A stretch of DNA of 64,000 nucleotides from Micromonospora sp. NBC_00389 (GTDB taxonomy: Bacteria > Actinomycetota > Actinomycetes > Mycobacteriales > Micromonosporaceae). Within the stretch, counting starts at the first letter, position 1, and each line of letters opens with the position of its first letter. The notes under the pieces were generated by a model. It did no database searches. It was given only the letters and a program-made list of their open reading frames with translations, and was not told the DNA's origin. The DNA lies in the NCBI RefSeq assembly GCF_036059255.1, contig NZ_CP107947.1, positions 5,208,001-5,272,000 of the forward strand. Reading direction: 5' to 3'. The translations under genes and the position numbers were made by a program. Of this stretch, positions 10,207 to 17,942 are shown one piece after another.

Positions 10207-11106
10207 GTGTCGTCACCAACCACCACCCGTCCCCGTTCCATGGCAGCCCGAGCCGCCCGGCTTGTGCTGGCCGCCACCCTGGTCGCCGGAGGCGTCCTGG
10301 CCGGTAGCTCCGGCGCCGCGCAGGCGGCGAGCCCGTACGAGAGGGGCCCCAACCCGACCACCGCGATCCTGGAGGCCAGTCGCGGTCCGTTCGCCACCGC
10401 CTCGCAGAACGTGTCCTCGCTGAGCGTCACCGGCTTCGGCGGTGGCGTCATCTACTACCCGACCAGCACCAGCGAGGGCACCTTCGGCGCCATCGCCATC
10501 TCGCCCGGCTACACCGCGGCCTGGTCCAGCATCAGCTGGCTCGGCCCCCGGATCGCCTCGCACGGCTTCGTGGTGATCGGCATCGAGACCAACAGCCGGC
10601 TGGACCAGCCGGACAGTCGTGGCCGTCAGCTCCTCGCCGCGGTCGACTACCTGGTCGAGCGCAGTTCGGTGCGTACCCGGATCGACGGCAGTCGGCTCGC
10701 GGTGGCTGGCCACTCGATGGGCGGCGGCGGCAGTCTGGAGGCGGCGTCGGCGCGGCCGTCGTTGCAGGCCGCGGTGCCGCTCGCACCATGGAATTTGGAC
10801 AAGAGCTGGTCCGAGCTTCAGGTGCCCACGCTGATCATCGGTGGCGAGAGCGACAGTGTCGCGCCGGTCTCGTCGCACTCGGAGCCGTTCTACAACAGCA
10901 TCCCGGCCTCGGCGGAGAAGGCGTACCTGGAGCTGAACGGAGCGAGCCACTTCTTCCCGCAGACGGTGAACACACCGACGGCCCGGCAGATGGTGGCCTG
11001 GCTCAAGCGGTTCGTCGACGACGACACCCGCTACGAGCAGTTCCTCTGCCCGGGCCCGAGCGGCTCGCAGATCCAGGAGTACCGCAACACCTGCCCCAGT
11101 TCCTGA
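10207..11106 (+). CDS. Secreted polyester hydrolase / cutinase (PET-hydrolase-like)
   Basis: 299 residues. GTG at 10207 is chosen because GGGAG lies 8 bases upstream; GTG at 10198 would overlap that site. A signal peptide ends near Ala40 ([14 protein letters not shown]). The mature sequence closely follows Thermobifida and metagenomic LCC-type cutinases from the [10 protein letters not shown] start onward: catalytic Ser170 in GHSMGGG, Asp216 in ESDSVAP, His248 in NGASHFF, oxyanion residues Tyr102 and Met171, subsite Trp195, and His224/Phe228 as in bacterial type I PET hydrolases. Cys281 and Cys296 should form the conserved C-terminal disulphide. It should hydrolyse cutin-like and synthetic polyesters outside the cell. 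Single gene; no accessory gene adjacent. Confidence 0.9.
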   Translation: MSSPTTTRPRSMAARAARLVLAATLVAGGVLAGSSGAAQAASPYERGPNPTTAILEASRGPFATASQNVSSLSVTGFGGGVIYYPTSTSEGTFGAIAISPGYTAAWSSISWLGPRIASHGFVVIGIETNSRLDQPDSRGRQLLAAVDYLVERSSVRTRIDGSRLAVAGHSMGGGGSLEAASARPSLQAAVPLAPWNLDKSWSELQVPTLIIGGESDSVAPVSSHSEPFYNSIPASAEKAYLELNGASHFFPQTVNTPTARQMVAWLKRFVDDDTRYEQFLCPGPSGSQIQEYRNTCPSS

Positions 11107-11175
11107 TCGCGATCCCGGGGCGGTCGCCGCTGGCGGCCGCCCCGTCCGCCTGCCGATGGCGAGGTATTGAAGGTC

Positions 11176-11212
11176 TTGACGCGGTACCCGAGAAACGTAC
11201 ACTGCGAGTGTA
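11176..11212 (+). promoter_or_regulatory. Promoter and palindromic operator of the liv operon
   Basis: TTGACG at 11176-11181 (-35) and TACACT at 11198-11203 (-10) are 16 bases apart. The -10 forms the left arm of a perfect inverted repeat TACACT-gcg-AGTGTA (11198-11212), so a bound regulator would block polymerase. The sequence just after it, GAGTGTAAATAAC (11206-11218), reappears with one change near the start of the LAL regulator gene at 17959-17971. Confidence 0.6.
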
Positions 11213-11243
11213 AATAACACCCGCCACAACAGAGGGATGGGTG

Positions 11244-12029
11244 ATGGAGCGCGGGCTCGCATTGCACCACATCGGCGTACGGTTCGGCGGCCTCACCGCC
11301 CTCGACGACGTCTCACTGCGGGTGTCACCCAACCGGGTGGTGGGCGTGATCGGGCCGAACGGCGCCGGTAAGACCACGTTGTTCAACGTGATCTGCGGCT
11401 TCGTCACGCCGGAGACGGGTTCGCTCACCCTCGACGACAGACCGTTGCGGCCCCGGCCGCACCGGCTGACCCGGCTCGGCATCGCCCGGACTCTGCAGGG
11501 GACCGGCCTCTTCGCCGGGCTCACGGTGCTGGAGAACGTGATGATCGGCGCCTCACACACCGCGCGGGCCGGCTTCGTGTCGGCGCTGCTCGGTCTGCCC
11601 AGCAGCGACCGCGACGAGCGGCGGCTGCGCCAGCACGCACTGGACATCCTGGACGATCTGGGGATCGCCAGGCACGCCGACGCCGCGCCGACCACGCTGC
11701 CCTTCGCCGTACGCCAGCGGGTCGCTCTGGCTCGCGCGCTCGCCGCCCGGCCCCGGCTGCTCCTGCTCGACGAGCCCGCTGGTGGCCTCGGCGCCGACGA
11801 CATCACCGAGCTGGCGGAGCTGATCCGGCAGCTTCCCCAGCGGGACGCCGACCCCTGCGCGGTGCTGCTCGTGGAGCACCACATGGACCTGGTGATGGCG
11901 GTCTGCGACGAGATCGTGGTGCTCGACTTCGGCCGGGTGATCGCCGCCGGCACGCCGGACGAGATCCGCGACGACCCGGCCGTCACCGACGCCTATCTCG
12001 GGGCCGCCATCGACGAGGCCGCGGCATGA
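11244..12029 (+). CDS. livG: Branched-chain amino-acid-type ABC transporter ATPase
   Basis: 261 residues from ATG 11244 (GAGGGA 6 bases upstream; GTG 11241 is too close). Walker A GPNGAGKT at 37-44 and Walker B LLLLDEPAGGLG are normal, but the ABC signature region reads LPFAVRQRVALARAL rather than the LivG-typical LSYGxQRRxEIARAL. First gene of a five-gene uptake operon (livG-livF-livH-livM-binding protein). The system should import a branched-chain amino acid, amide, or aromatic/short acid; substrate unknown. Nearby SDR and acyl-CoA dehydrogenase genes fit a catabolic substrate. Confidence 0.9.
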   Translation: MERGLALHHIGVRFGGLTALDDVSLRVSPNRVVGVIGPNGAGKTTLFNVICGFVTPETGSLTLDDRPLRPRPHRLTRLGIARTLQGTGLFAGLTVLENVMIGASHTARAGFVSALLGLPSSDRDERRLRQHALDILDDLGIARHADAAPTTLPFAVRQRVALARALAARPRLLLLDEPAGGLGADDITELAELIRQLPQRDADPCAVLLVEHHMDLVMAVCDEIVVLDFGRVIAAGTPDEIRDDPAVTDAYLGAAIDEAAA

Positions 12030-12116
12030 GCGCGACGACGAAGGGTGGTGCGGCGTGAGCGCGAGGAGTGAGCCGGGTTTGCGAGCCCCGCAGTCGCGAA
12101 CGAAGGGTGGTGCGGC
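12030..12116. repeat. Intergenic GC-rich repeat with internal duplication between livG and livF
   Basis: The 87-base gap holds two copies of a 19-base unit beginning CGAAGGGTGGTGCGGC (12039-12057 and 12101-12119) flanking a segment with GAGTGAGCCGGG and GCGAGCCCCGCAGTCGCGAA. Three GCGGC(A/G)TGAG blocks (near 12021, 12051, 12114) indicate stepwise duplication. The second unit also supplies the livF ribosome site and start. From memory this resembles a dispersed Micromonospora intergenic element (inference). Confidence 0.65.
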
Positions 12117-12839
12117 ATGAGTGAGCCGGACCTGCTGGTGGTGCGCGGGCTGGTGGCCGGTTACGGTGCCGCGCCCGTGCTGCAGGCCATCGACCTCACC
12201 GTCCCAGCCGGCACCATCGCCGCGGTCGTCGGCGCCAACGGCGCCGGCAAGACCACCCTGCTGCGCGCGCTCTCCGGCATGATCCGTCCGGCCGCCGGGC
12301 AGGTCCTCCTCGCCGGGGAGGACCTGCGCGGCACACCGGTGGAGCAGCTCGTCCGGCGTGGCATGGCGCATGTGCCGGAGGGGCGGGGTGTGATCAACGA
12401 GCTCACCGTCGACGAGAACCTGCGGCTCGGCGGGCTGTGGCGGCGCGACCGGGCCGACGCCGGCCGTGCTCTCGACGAGGTCTACGAGCTCTTCGAGCCG
12501 CTGGCCCGACGGCGTCGGCACCTCGGCCACCAGCTCTCCGGTGGCGAGCGGCAGATGCTCGCGCTCGGCCGGGCGCTGGTCGGTCGACCCCGTCTGCTGC
12601 TGCTCGACGAGCCGTCGCTCGGGCTGGCGCCGCGAGTGGTCGCCCGGACCATGGCCCTGCTCCGCCAGTTGCGTGACCGTACCGGCCTGACCGTGCTGCT
12701 GGTCGAGCAGAACGTCCGCAGCGCACTCGCCGTCGCCGACCAGGGCGTGGTGATGGCCCTCGGCCGGGTGGTGATCGCCGCCCCGGCCGCCAAGCTGCGC
12801 GACGACGTCGACCTGCGACACGCCTACCTCGGTTTCTGA
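12117..12839 (+). CDS. livF: Branched-chain amino-acid-type ABC transporter ATPase
   Basis: 240 residues from ATG 12118-region coordinates (12117 in window numbering) preceded by GAAGGGTGG. Walker A GANGAGKTT (about 37-45), intact signature LSGGERQMLALGRAL and Walker B LLLLDEPSLGL are all present, together with the RRGMAHVPEGRGV block typical of LivF. It pairs with the LivG-type ATPase to power the LivH/LivM permeases. The start lies inside the duplicated repeat, so its translation signal was probably shaped by that duplication. Confidence 0.92.
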   Translation: MSEPDLLVVRGLVAGYGAAPVLQAIDLTVPAGTIAAVVGANGAGKTTLLRALSGMIRPAAGQVLLAGEDLRGTPVEQLVRRGMAHVPEGRGVINELTVDENLRLGGLWRRDRADAGRALDEVYELFEPLARRRRHLGHQLSGGERQMLALGRALVGRPRLLLLDEPSLGLAPRVVARTMALLRQLRDRTGLTVLLVEQNVRSALAVADQGVVMALGRVVIAAPAAKLRDDVDLRHAYLGF

Positions 12840-12870
12840 CCACCACCTCGTCCCCCAGGAGGGAGGACTG

Positions 12871-13749
12871 TTGGACCGCTTCGTCTTCCTCACCATCGAC
12901 GGCCTGTCCCGGGGCGCGGTGTACGCCGCGTTCGCGCTCGCCCTGGTGCTCATCTGGCGGGCGGCGCGGGTCGTCAACTTCGCCCAGGGGGCGATGGCCG
13001 TCGCCGCCGCGTACGTCGCCTACTCCGTGTCCGCGTCGACCGGCTCCTACTGGCTGGGTTTCCTGGTCGCGATCCTCGCCGGACTGGTGCTCGGCGCACT
13101 GGTGGACCGCGCCGTGATGCGCTTCGTCGACCACGCGTCGCCGCTCAACCCGGTGATCGTCGCGCTCGGACTGGTCCTGCTGATCCAGGCCGTCCTGGGC
13201 ATGGTGTACGGCAGCGAGTTCCGACCCGCCGACGCGCCGTTCAGCCGCTCCGCCCTCACCGTGGGCGGGGTCGCCGTGCTCTCGCCGTACGACCTGTTCG
13301 TCTTCGCGGCGATCGGGGCGGTGGTCGTTGGTCTGGCCTGGCTCTTCGCCCGGACCGCGGTCGGGCTGCGGATGCGCGCGGCGGCCTTCGCTCCCGAGAT
13401 CTCCCGCCTGCTCGGCGTCAACGTCGGCGGCATGCTGACCCTCGGCTGGGCGCTCGCCTCCGGCGTGGGCGCGTTGGCCGCCATGCTGGTCATCCCCACC
13501 GAGCTCGGTCTGCATCCGCACGCGATGGACCTGGTCTTCGTCTCGGCGTTCACCGCGGCGGTGGTCGGCGGGCTGGACAGTCCACCGGGGGCGGTGGTCG
13601 GTGGTCTGGTGGTGGGGCTGCTGCTCTCCTATGTCAGCGGCTACGCCGGCAGTGACCTCACGCCGTTGGCGGTGCTGGTCCTGCTGCTGGCGGTGCTGCT
13701 GGTCCGCCCCGGCGGTCTGTTCGCTCCGGTCACGGCGAGGCGGGTGTGA
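12871..13749 (+). CDS. livH: Branched-chain amino-acid-type ABC permease
   Basis: 292 residues from a TTG at 12871 with a strong GGAGGGAGG site 4 to 5 bases upstream. Eight or so membrane helices; LivH signature blocks are GAVYAAFALALVLIWRAARVVNFAQGAMA at the N-terminus and the coupling region with GLRMRAAAFAPEISRLLGVN. The C-terminal VGGLDSPPGAVVGGLVVGL is also typical. Forms the membrane channel with LivM. Its stop overlaps the livM GTG start. Confidence 0.92.
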   Translation: MDRFVFLTIDGLSRGAVYAAFALALVLIWRAARVVNFAQGAMAVAAAYVAYSVSASTGSYWLGFLVAILAGLVLGALVDRAVMRFVDHASPLNPVIVALGLVLLIQAVLGMVYGSEFRPADAPFSRSALTVGGVAVLSPYDLFVFAAIGAVVVGLAWLFARTAVGLRMRAAAFAPEISRLLGVNVGGMLTLGWALASGVGALAAMLVIPTELGLHPHAMDLVFVSAFTAAVVGGLDSPPGAVVGGLVVGLLLSYVSGYAGSDLTPLAVLVLLLAVLLVRPGGLFAPVTARRV

Positions 13750-14870
13750 GCGCCACCCAGGCAGCCCTGCCGCCACAGCGGAACCTGGCCGGCGCAGGCA
13801 CTGGCGGCGGCGACCGTCCGGTCGACCGGCGGCGCGGCTCCACCCTGCTGCGCCACCTCGCCTTCGCGCTCGCCGCCGCGCTGCTGCTGCTCGGGGTCAG
13901 CTACGCCGTCGAGCCGTTCCGCAACTTCCAGCTCGCCACCGTGGCCGCCTACCTCTGCGCCACTGCCGGGTTGACCGTCCTCACCGGGCTCAACGGCCAG
14001 CTTTCGCTCGGGCACGGCGCGTTGATGGCCACCGGCGCGTACACCGTGGCTCTCTGCCAGAACGCGTTCGCCGACCGGGGGATGACCGGTGGCTGGCTGC
14101 TGCCGCTCTCGCTCGGCGCGGCGGTGCTCAGCACGGTCGCGGTCGGTGCGGTGGTCGGCGTCGCCGCGGCCCGGCTGCGTGGCCCCTACCTGGCCGGGGT
14201 GACCCTCGCCGTGGCTGTCGTCGTGCCGGCCCTGGCCGTCACCTTCGACGGCGTCTTCAACGGCGAGCAGGGGCTGTCGGTGCCGGTGGAGCCGCCGCCG
14301 ATGTCACTCGGCCCGTACTTTCCCTACGAGCGGTGGCAGCTCTGGCTCGCCGGTGCGGCCACCCTGCTCGCCCTGCTGCTGCTGGCCAACCTGATCCGCA
14401 GCCGGTACGGGCGTACCTTCCGGGCGGTCCGCGACGACGAGGTGGCCGCGCGCCTCGCCGGTATCCACGTGGCCCGTACCCAGGTGCTCGCGTTCGTGGT
14501 CAGCGCCGCCACGGCTGGTCTCGGCGGCGCCCTGCTCGCGGTGCTCGCGCAGAGCGTGTCTCCGGGCGCGTTCTCGCTGACCCTGTCGCTCTTCCTCCTG
14601 ATGGCCGTGGTGATCGGCGGTCTCGGTCGCCTCGCCGGCGCGCTGTGGGGGGCCGTCCTGCTGGTTGCCCTGCCCGATCTCACCCACTCCGCGACCGAGC
14701 TGCTCACCCTCTCGCCCGCGGTGGCGCAGCGGCTGGAGGGCAACCTCCCGCTGGCGATCTTCGGAGTCACCCTGATCGTCGTCATGATCGCCGCACCCGG
14801 CGGCGTGCAGGGTTTGCTGTCGCGTCTCGGCCGGGCGCTGTTGGCCCGGTGGTCGGCCCGGCGGTCCTGA
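13746..14870 (+). CDS. livM: Branched-chain amino-acid-type ABC permease
   Basis: 374 residues from GTG 13746, GTGA overlap with livH. An extended polar N-terminus (about 35 residues) precedes multiple helices. LivM motifs include LTVLTGLNGQLSLGHGALMATGAY and the cytoplasmic coupling stretch RAVRDDEVAARLAGIHVARTQ. The C-terminal GGLGRLAGALWGAVLL is standard. Partner of LivH in the same transporter. Confidence 0.92.
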   Translation: MSATQAALPPQRNLAGAGTGGGDRPVDRRRGSTLLRHLAFALAAALLLLGVSYAVEPFRNFQLATVAAYLCATAGLTVLTGLNGQLSLGHGALMATGAYTVALCQNAFADRGMTGGWLLPLSLGAAVLSTVAVGAVVGVAAARLRGPYLAGVTLAVAVVVPALAVTFDGVFNGEQGLSVPVEPPPMSLGPYFPYERWQLWLAGAATLLALLLLANLIRSRYGRTFRAVRDDEVAARLAGIHVARTQVLAFVVSAATAGLGGALLAVLAQSVSPGAFSLTLSLFLLMAVVIGGLGRLAGALWGAVLLVALPDLTHSATELLTLSPAVAQRLEGNLPLAIFGVTLIVVMIAAPGGVQGLLSRLGRALLARWSARRS

Positions 14871-14953
14871 GCTGTCCCTGTCCGGCCTCGGCCGGGCGCC
14901 CCACCACCACACCGTTCGATTGAGAACCGGACCGAGAAAGGTCGGTGTTTCCC

Positions 14954-16240
14954 ATGCGCCGTACGGCACGACGCGGTCTCGCGATCGCCAGCACCATAGC
15001 CCTGTTGATCAGCGCCGCCGGTTGCAGCGGCGACGACGGTTCCGGTCCCGGCGGGGGATCGGTGCCGGGCGTCACCGACAGCGAGATCGTCGTCGGCACC
15101 CACATGCCGCTCACCGGGCCGGCCTCGGCCGGCTACTCCAAGATCGCCCCGGCGACGAAGGCGTACTTCGACTACGTCAACGCCAACGGCGGCGTGCACG
15201 GGCGGAAGATCACCTACAAGGTCATGGACGACGGCTACAACCCGGCGAACACTCAGCAGGTGGTCCGCCAGCTCGTCCTGCAGGACAAGGTCTTCGCCAT
15301 CCTCAACGGCCTCGGTACGCCGACGCACACCGGCGTGCTCGACTTCCTCAAGAGCAACCGGGTGCCCGACCTCTTCGTCGCCTCCGGTAGCCGCAGCTGG
15401 GACCAGCCGGACAAGTATCCCGGCACGTTCGGGTTCAACCCGGACTACACGGTCGAGGGCAAGATCCTCGCCACGTACGCGAAGGCGAACCTGGCCGGCC
15501 AGAAGGTCTGCTTCCTGGGTCAGGACGACGACTTCGGCCGGGACAGCCTGGTCGGCGTGGAGAAGGTGCTCGGCGCCACGGCCGTGGCGGTCAAGCAGAC
15601 GTACGTCACCAGCAACACCAACGTGGCGCCGCAGATCGGCGCGTTCAAGGCGGCCGGTTGCCAGGTCGTCGTGCTCGCCACCGTGCCCGGCTTCACCGCG
15701 CTGTCCATCGGTACCGCCGCGCGGCTGGGCTTCAAGCCGCAGTGGCTGGTGTCCAACGTCGGCTCCGATTACCCGACCCTGGCCAAGCAGCTCGGCGCCG
15801 CCGCTCCGCTGCTGGAGGGCGTGGTCGGCACCAACTACCTGCCGATGCAGAACGACACCGCGAATCCGTGGATCCAGCTCTTCACGAGGATCAACAAGGA
15901 GCACAACGGGGATGCGCCGTTCGACGGCAACACCGTCTACGGCATGTCGGTCGGCTACCTCTTCGTGCAGGTGCTGCTCGCCGCGGGCAAGGACCTCACC
16001 CGGGAGAAGGTGCTGGAGGCGGTGCAGAAGGGTGGCTTCCAGGGCCCCGGGCTGGCACCGCTGCGCTTCTCCGCCGACGACCACTCCGGCTACGGCGGGC
16101 AGCGGCTGGCCCGGGTGAGCGGGGGAGTGCAGAGCTACTTCGGGCCGACGTACGAGACCGACGAGGGGGACGGACCGGTCAGCGAGTACAGCGCGGCGCC
16201 GGTGGCACCACCGGCCAACGGGATACCGACCGTCTCCTGA
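14954..16240 (+). CDS. ABC transporter substrate-binding lipoprotein (LivK-like)
   Basis: 428 residues from ATG 14954; a GTG at 14945 is also possible but sits only 3 bases from the GAGAAAGG site. Lipobox SAAGC with Cys24. The mature part is a type I periplasmic-binding fold: VVGTHMPLTGPASAGYSKIAPATKAYFDYVNANGG, then VRQLVLQDKVFAILNGLGTPTH and the second-lobe FLGQDDDFGRDSL. The family binds branched-chain amino acids, amides, urea or aromatic acids; specificity cannot be read. Last gene of the liv operon, followed by a hairpin terminator. Confidence 0.9.
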   Translation: MRRTARRGLAIASTIALLISAAGCSGDDGSGPGGGSVPGVTDSEIVVGTHMPLTGPASAGYSKIAPATKAYFDYVNANGGVHGRKITYKVMDDGYNPANTQQVVRQLVLQDKVFAILNGLGTPTHTGVLDFLKSNRVPDLFVASGSRSWDQPDKYPGTFGFNPDYTVEGKILATYAKANLAGQKVCFLGQDDDFGRDSLVGVEKVLGATAVAVKQTYVTSNTNVAPQIGAFKAAGCQVVVLATVPGFTALSIGTAARLGFKPQWLVSNVGSDYPTLAKQLGAAAPLLEGVVGTNYLPMQNDTANPWIQLFTRINKEHNGDAPFDGNTVYGMSVGYLFVQVLLAAGKDLTREKVLEAVQKGGFQGPGLAPLRFSADDHSGYGGQRLARVSGGVQSYFGPTYETDEGDGPVSEYSAAPVAPPANGIPTVS

Positions 16241-16260
16241 CGACACCCGGACCCGGCAGT

Positions 16261-16307
16261 CGACCGGGCGTGGTCACGCGGCACATCGCCGTGCCCACGC
16301 CCGGTCG
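16261..16307 (+). terminator. Hairpin terminator after the liv operon
   Basis: A perfect 13-base inverted repeat, CGACCGGGCGTGG at 16261-16273 and its complement at 16295-16307, encloses a 21-base loop. It begins 20 bases after the binding-protein stop. Confidence 0.7.
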
Positions 16308-16370
16308 TACGGCTGCGTCCAGCCAGCCAACCCAGCGCAGTGACCGGCGACACGATCGACCCTCCGGACG

Positions 16371-16418
16371 TTGACCGACACCGATCGCCGCTTCTAGTAT
16401 CTGCACTGTGAATGCAGA
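16371..16418 (+). promoter_or_regulatory. Leaderless promoter and inverted-repeat operator of the SDR gene
   Basis: TTGACC at 16371-16376 and TAGTAT at 16395-16400 are separated by 18 bases. The GTG start follows the -10 by only seven bases, so the mRNA is probably leaderless. A perfect inverted repeat TCTGCA-N7-TGCAGA (16400-16418) spans the start codon. The core CTGCA-N7-TGCA recurs at the start of the LAL regulator gene. Confidence 0.65.
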
Positions 16419-17175
16419 TTCAGGCCGGCTTGTCGATCGGGTCGCCATCGTCACCGGTGCCAGTAGGGGAATCGGCCTGGCTATCGCCCAGCGGTTGGTG
16501 GCCGAGGGGGCGCGGGTGGGTCTGACCGCCCGCCGTCCGGAGGCGTTGGCCGAGGCGATCACCGCCCTGGGCGGGCCGGCGTACGCCGTGGCCGTACCCG
16601 GGAGGGCTGACGACGCCGAGCACCGGGCCGCCGCGGTTCGGGAGGTCAGCGAGGCGTTCGGGCCGGTGGACCTCCTGGTCAACAACACCGGCATCAACCC
16701 GGTGCACGGCCCGCTGGTCGGGCTCGACCTGGGGGCGGCGCGCAAGATCCTCGACGTCAACCTGGTCGCCGCGCTCGGTTGGGTACAGGAGGTCTGCGCC
16801 GCCGGCATGACCGACCGGGGTGGCTGCGTGGTCAACGTATCGTCGGTGGCCGGGCTCGGCCCGTCGCCCGGCATCGCCTTCTACGGGGTGAGCAAGGCCG
16901 CGCTCAACCACCTCACCGCCAGCCTCGCCGTGGAGCTGGGGCCGGCGGTCCGGGTCAACGCCGTCGCTCCCGGCGTGGTGAAGACCCGCTTCGCGGCCGC
17001 TCTCTACGAGGGCCGGGAGGACGAGGTCGCCGAGCGGTACCCGCTCGGGCGGCTTGGCCTGCCGCAGGACGTGGCGGGCACGGTCGCCTTCCTGGCCTCC
17101 GCCGACGCCGCCTGGATCACCGGACAGACCATCACCTGCGACGGTGGCGTCACGTTGACCGGTCGAGCCGGATGA
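16408..17175 (+). CDS. Short-chain dehydrogenase/reductase (FabG-like)
   Basis: 255 residues. Rossmann motif TGASRGIGLA, NNTGIN (usual NNAG with a Thr), catalytic Ser in NVSSVAG, Tyr159 and Lys163 (FYGVSK), and the C-terminal ITGQTITCDGG of classical SDRs. It should interconvert an alcohol and ketone using NAD(P)H. The neighbouring acyl-CoA dehydrogenase suggests a 3-hydroxyacyl or related acid substrate (inference). GTG start at 16408 is supported by the promoter spacing. Confidence 0.9.
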   Translation: MNADSGRLVDRVAIVTGASRGIGLAIAQRLVAEGARVGLTARRPEALAEAITALGGPAYAVAVPGRADDAEHRAAAVREVSEAFGPVDLLVNNTGINPVHGPLVGLDLGAARKILDVNLVAALGWVQEVCAAGMTDRGGCVVNVSSVAGLGPSPGIAFYGVSKAALNHLTASLAVELGPAVRVNAVAPGVVKTRFAAALYEGREDEVAERYPLGRLGLPQDVAGTVAFLASADAAWITGQTITCDGGVTLTGRAG

Positions 17176-17245
17176 CGGCGCCGGCGGTCGCCCGGGTGCC
17201 GCTGATCATCACCTGTCTAGACTCGGCGGTGCGTCGGGGGACGAC

Positions 17246-17878
17246 ATGGTGAAGGGGCGGGGGCGAATGGACGCGGTCGAGGTCCCGGTCCGGGTCGACG
17301 GGCGGACCGCCCGGGCCGAGCGCACTCGCGCGGCGATCGTCGAGGCGCACCTCGCGCTCATCTCCGAGGGTGACCTCCGGCCGACCGGCGAACGCATCGC
17401 CGATCGAGCCGGAATCTCGTTGCGGACGCTCTGGACCAACTTCAAGGACATGGAGACGCTCTTCGAGGCGAGCGGGGCCGAGGTGCTCCGCCAGCAGGAC
17501 GCCGCCTACCGGCCGATCTCGTCCGGGCTGCCGCTGGCGAAGCGGGTCGACGCGTACTGCCGGCAACGGGCCCGGCTGCTCCAGCTCATCGCGCCGTCGG
17601 CGCGGGCCGCCCAGATGCGCGAGCCGGTCTCCGACCAGTTGCACCGCAACCGGCTCAAGCACATCGACCGGGTCCGGGACGAGGTCGAGGAGCTTTTCGC
17701 CACCGAGTTGGCGCAGGCCGGGCGGGGGCGGGGGCAGCTGCTCAACGCGCTCGTGGCGGCGAGCATGTGGCCGGCCTGGTCGATGCTGTGCGACGGCCTG
17801 GGGTTGGGCGTGGATCAGGCCCGCGCGGTGATGGCCCGGACGGTGGGCGCCCTGCTGGCCGAGGCGCCGGCCGGCTGA
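17246..17878 (+). CDS. TetR-family transcriptional regulator
   Basis: 210 residues from ATG 17246 (GGGGGA about 6 bases upstream); Met8 is an alternative. The N-terminal helix-turn-helix is TGERIADRAGISLRTLWTNFKDMETLFE. The C-terminal helical domain, presumably ligand-binding, has no recognisable subclass. It sits between the SDR and the LAL regulator and is a natural candidate to bind the palindromes upstream of the liv operon, the SDR and the acyl-CoA dehydrogenase (inference). A possible -10 TAGACT is at 17218-17223. Confidence 0.88.
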   Translation: MVKGRGRMDAVEVPVRVDGRTARAERTRAAIVEAHLALISEGDLRPTGERIADRAGISLRTLWTNFKDMETLFEASGAEVLRQQDAAYRPISSGLPLAKRVDAYCRQRARLLQLIAPSARAAQMREPVSDQLHRNRLKHIDRVRDEVEELFATELAQAGRGRGQLLNALVAASMWPAWSMLCDGLGLGVDQARAVMARTVGALLAEAPAG

Positions 17879-17942
17879 TACCGGCTCGGCACGATATCGC
17901 CCACCTCTTTCCATTCGGTTACCGATAGGTGACACTGAATGC

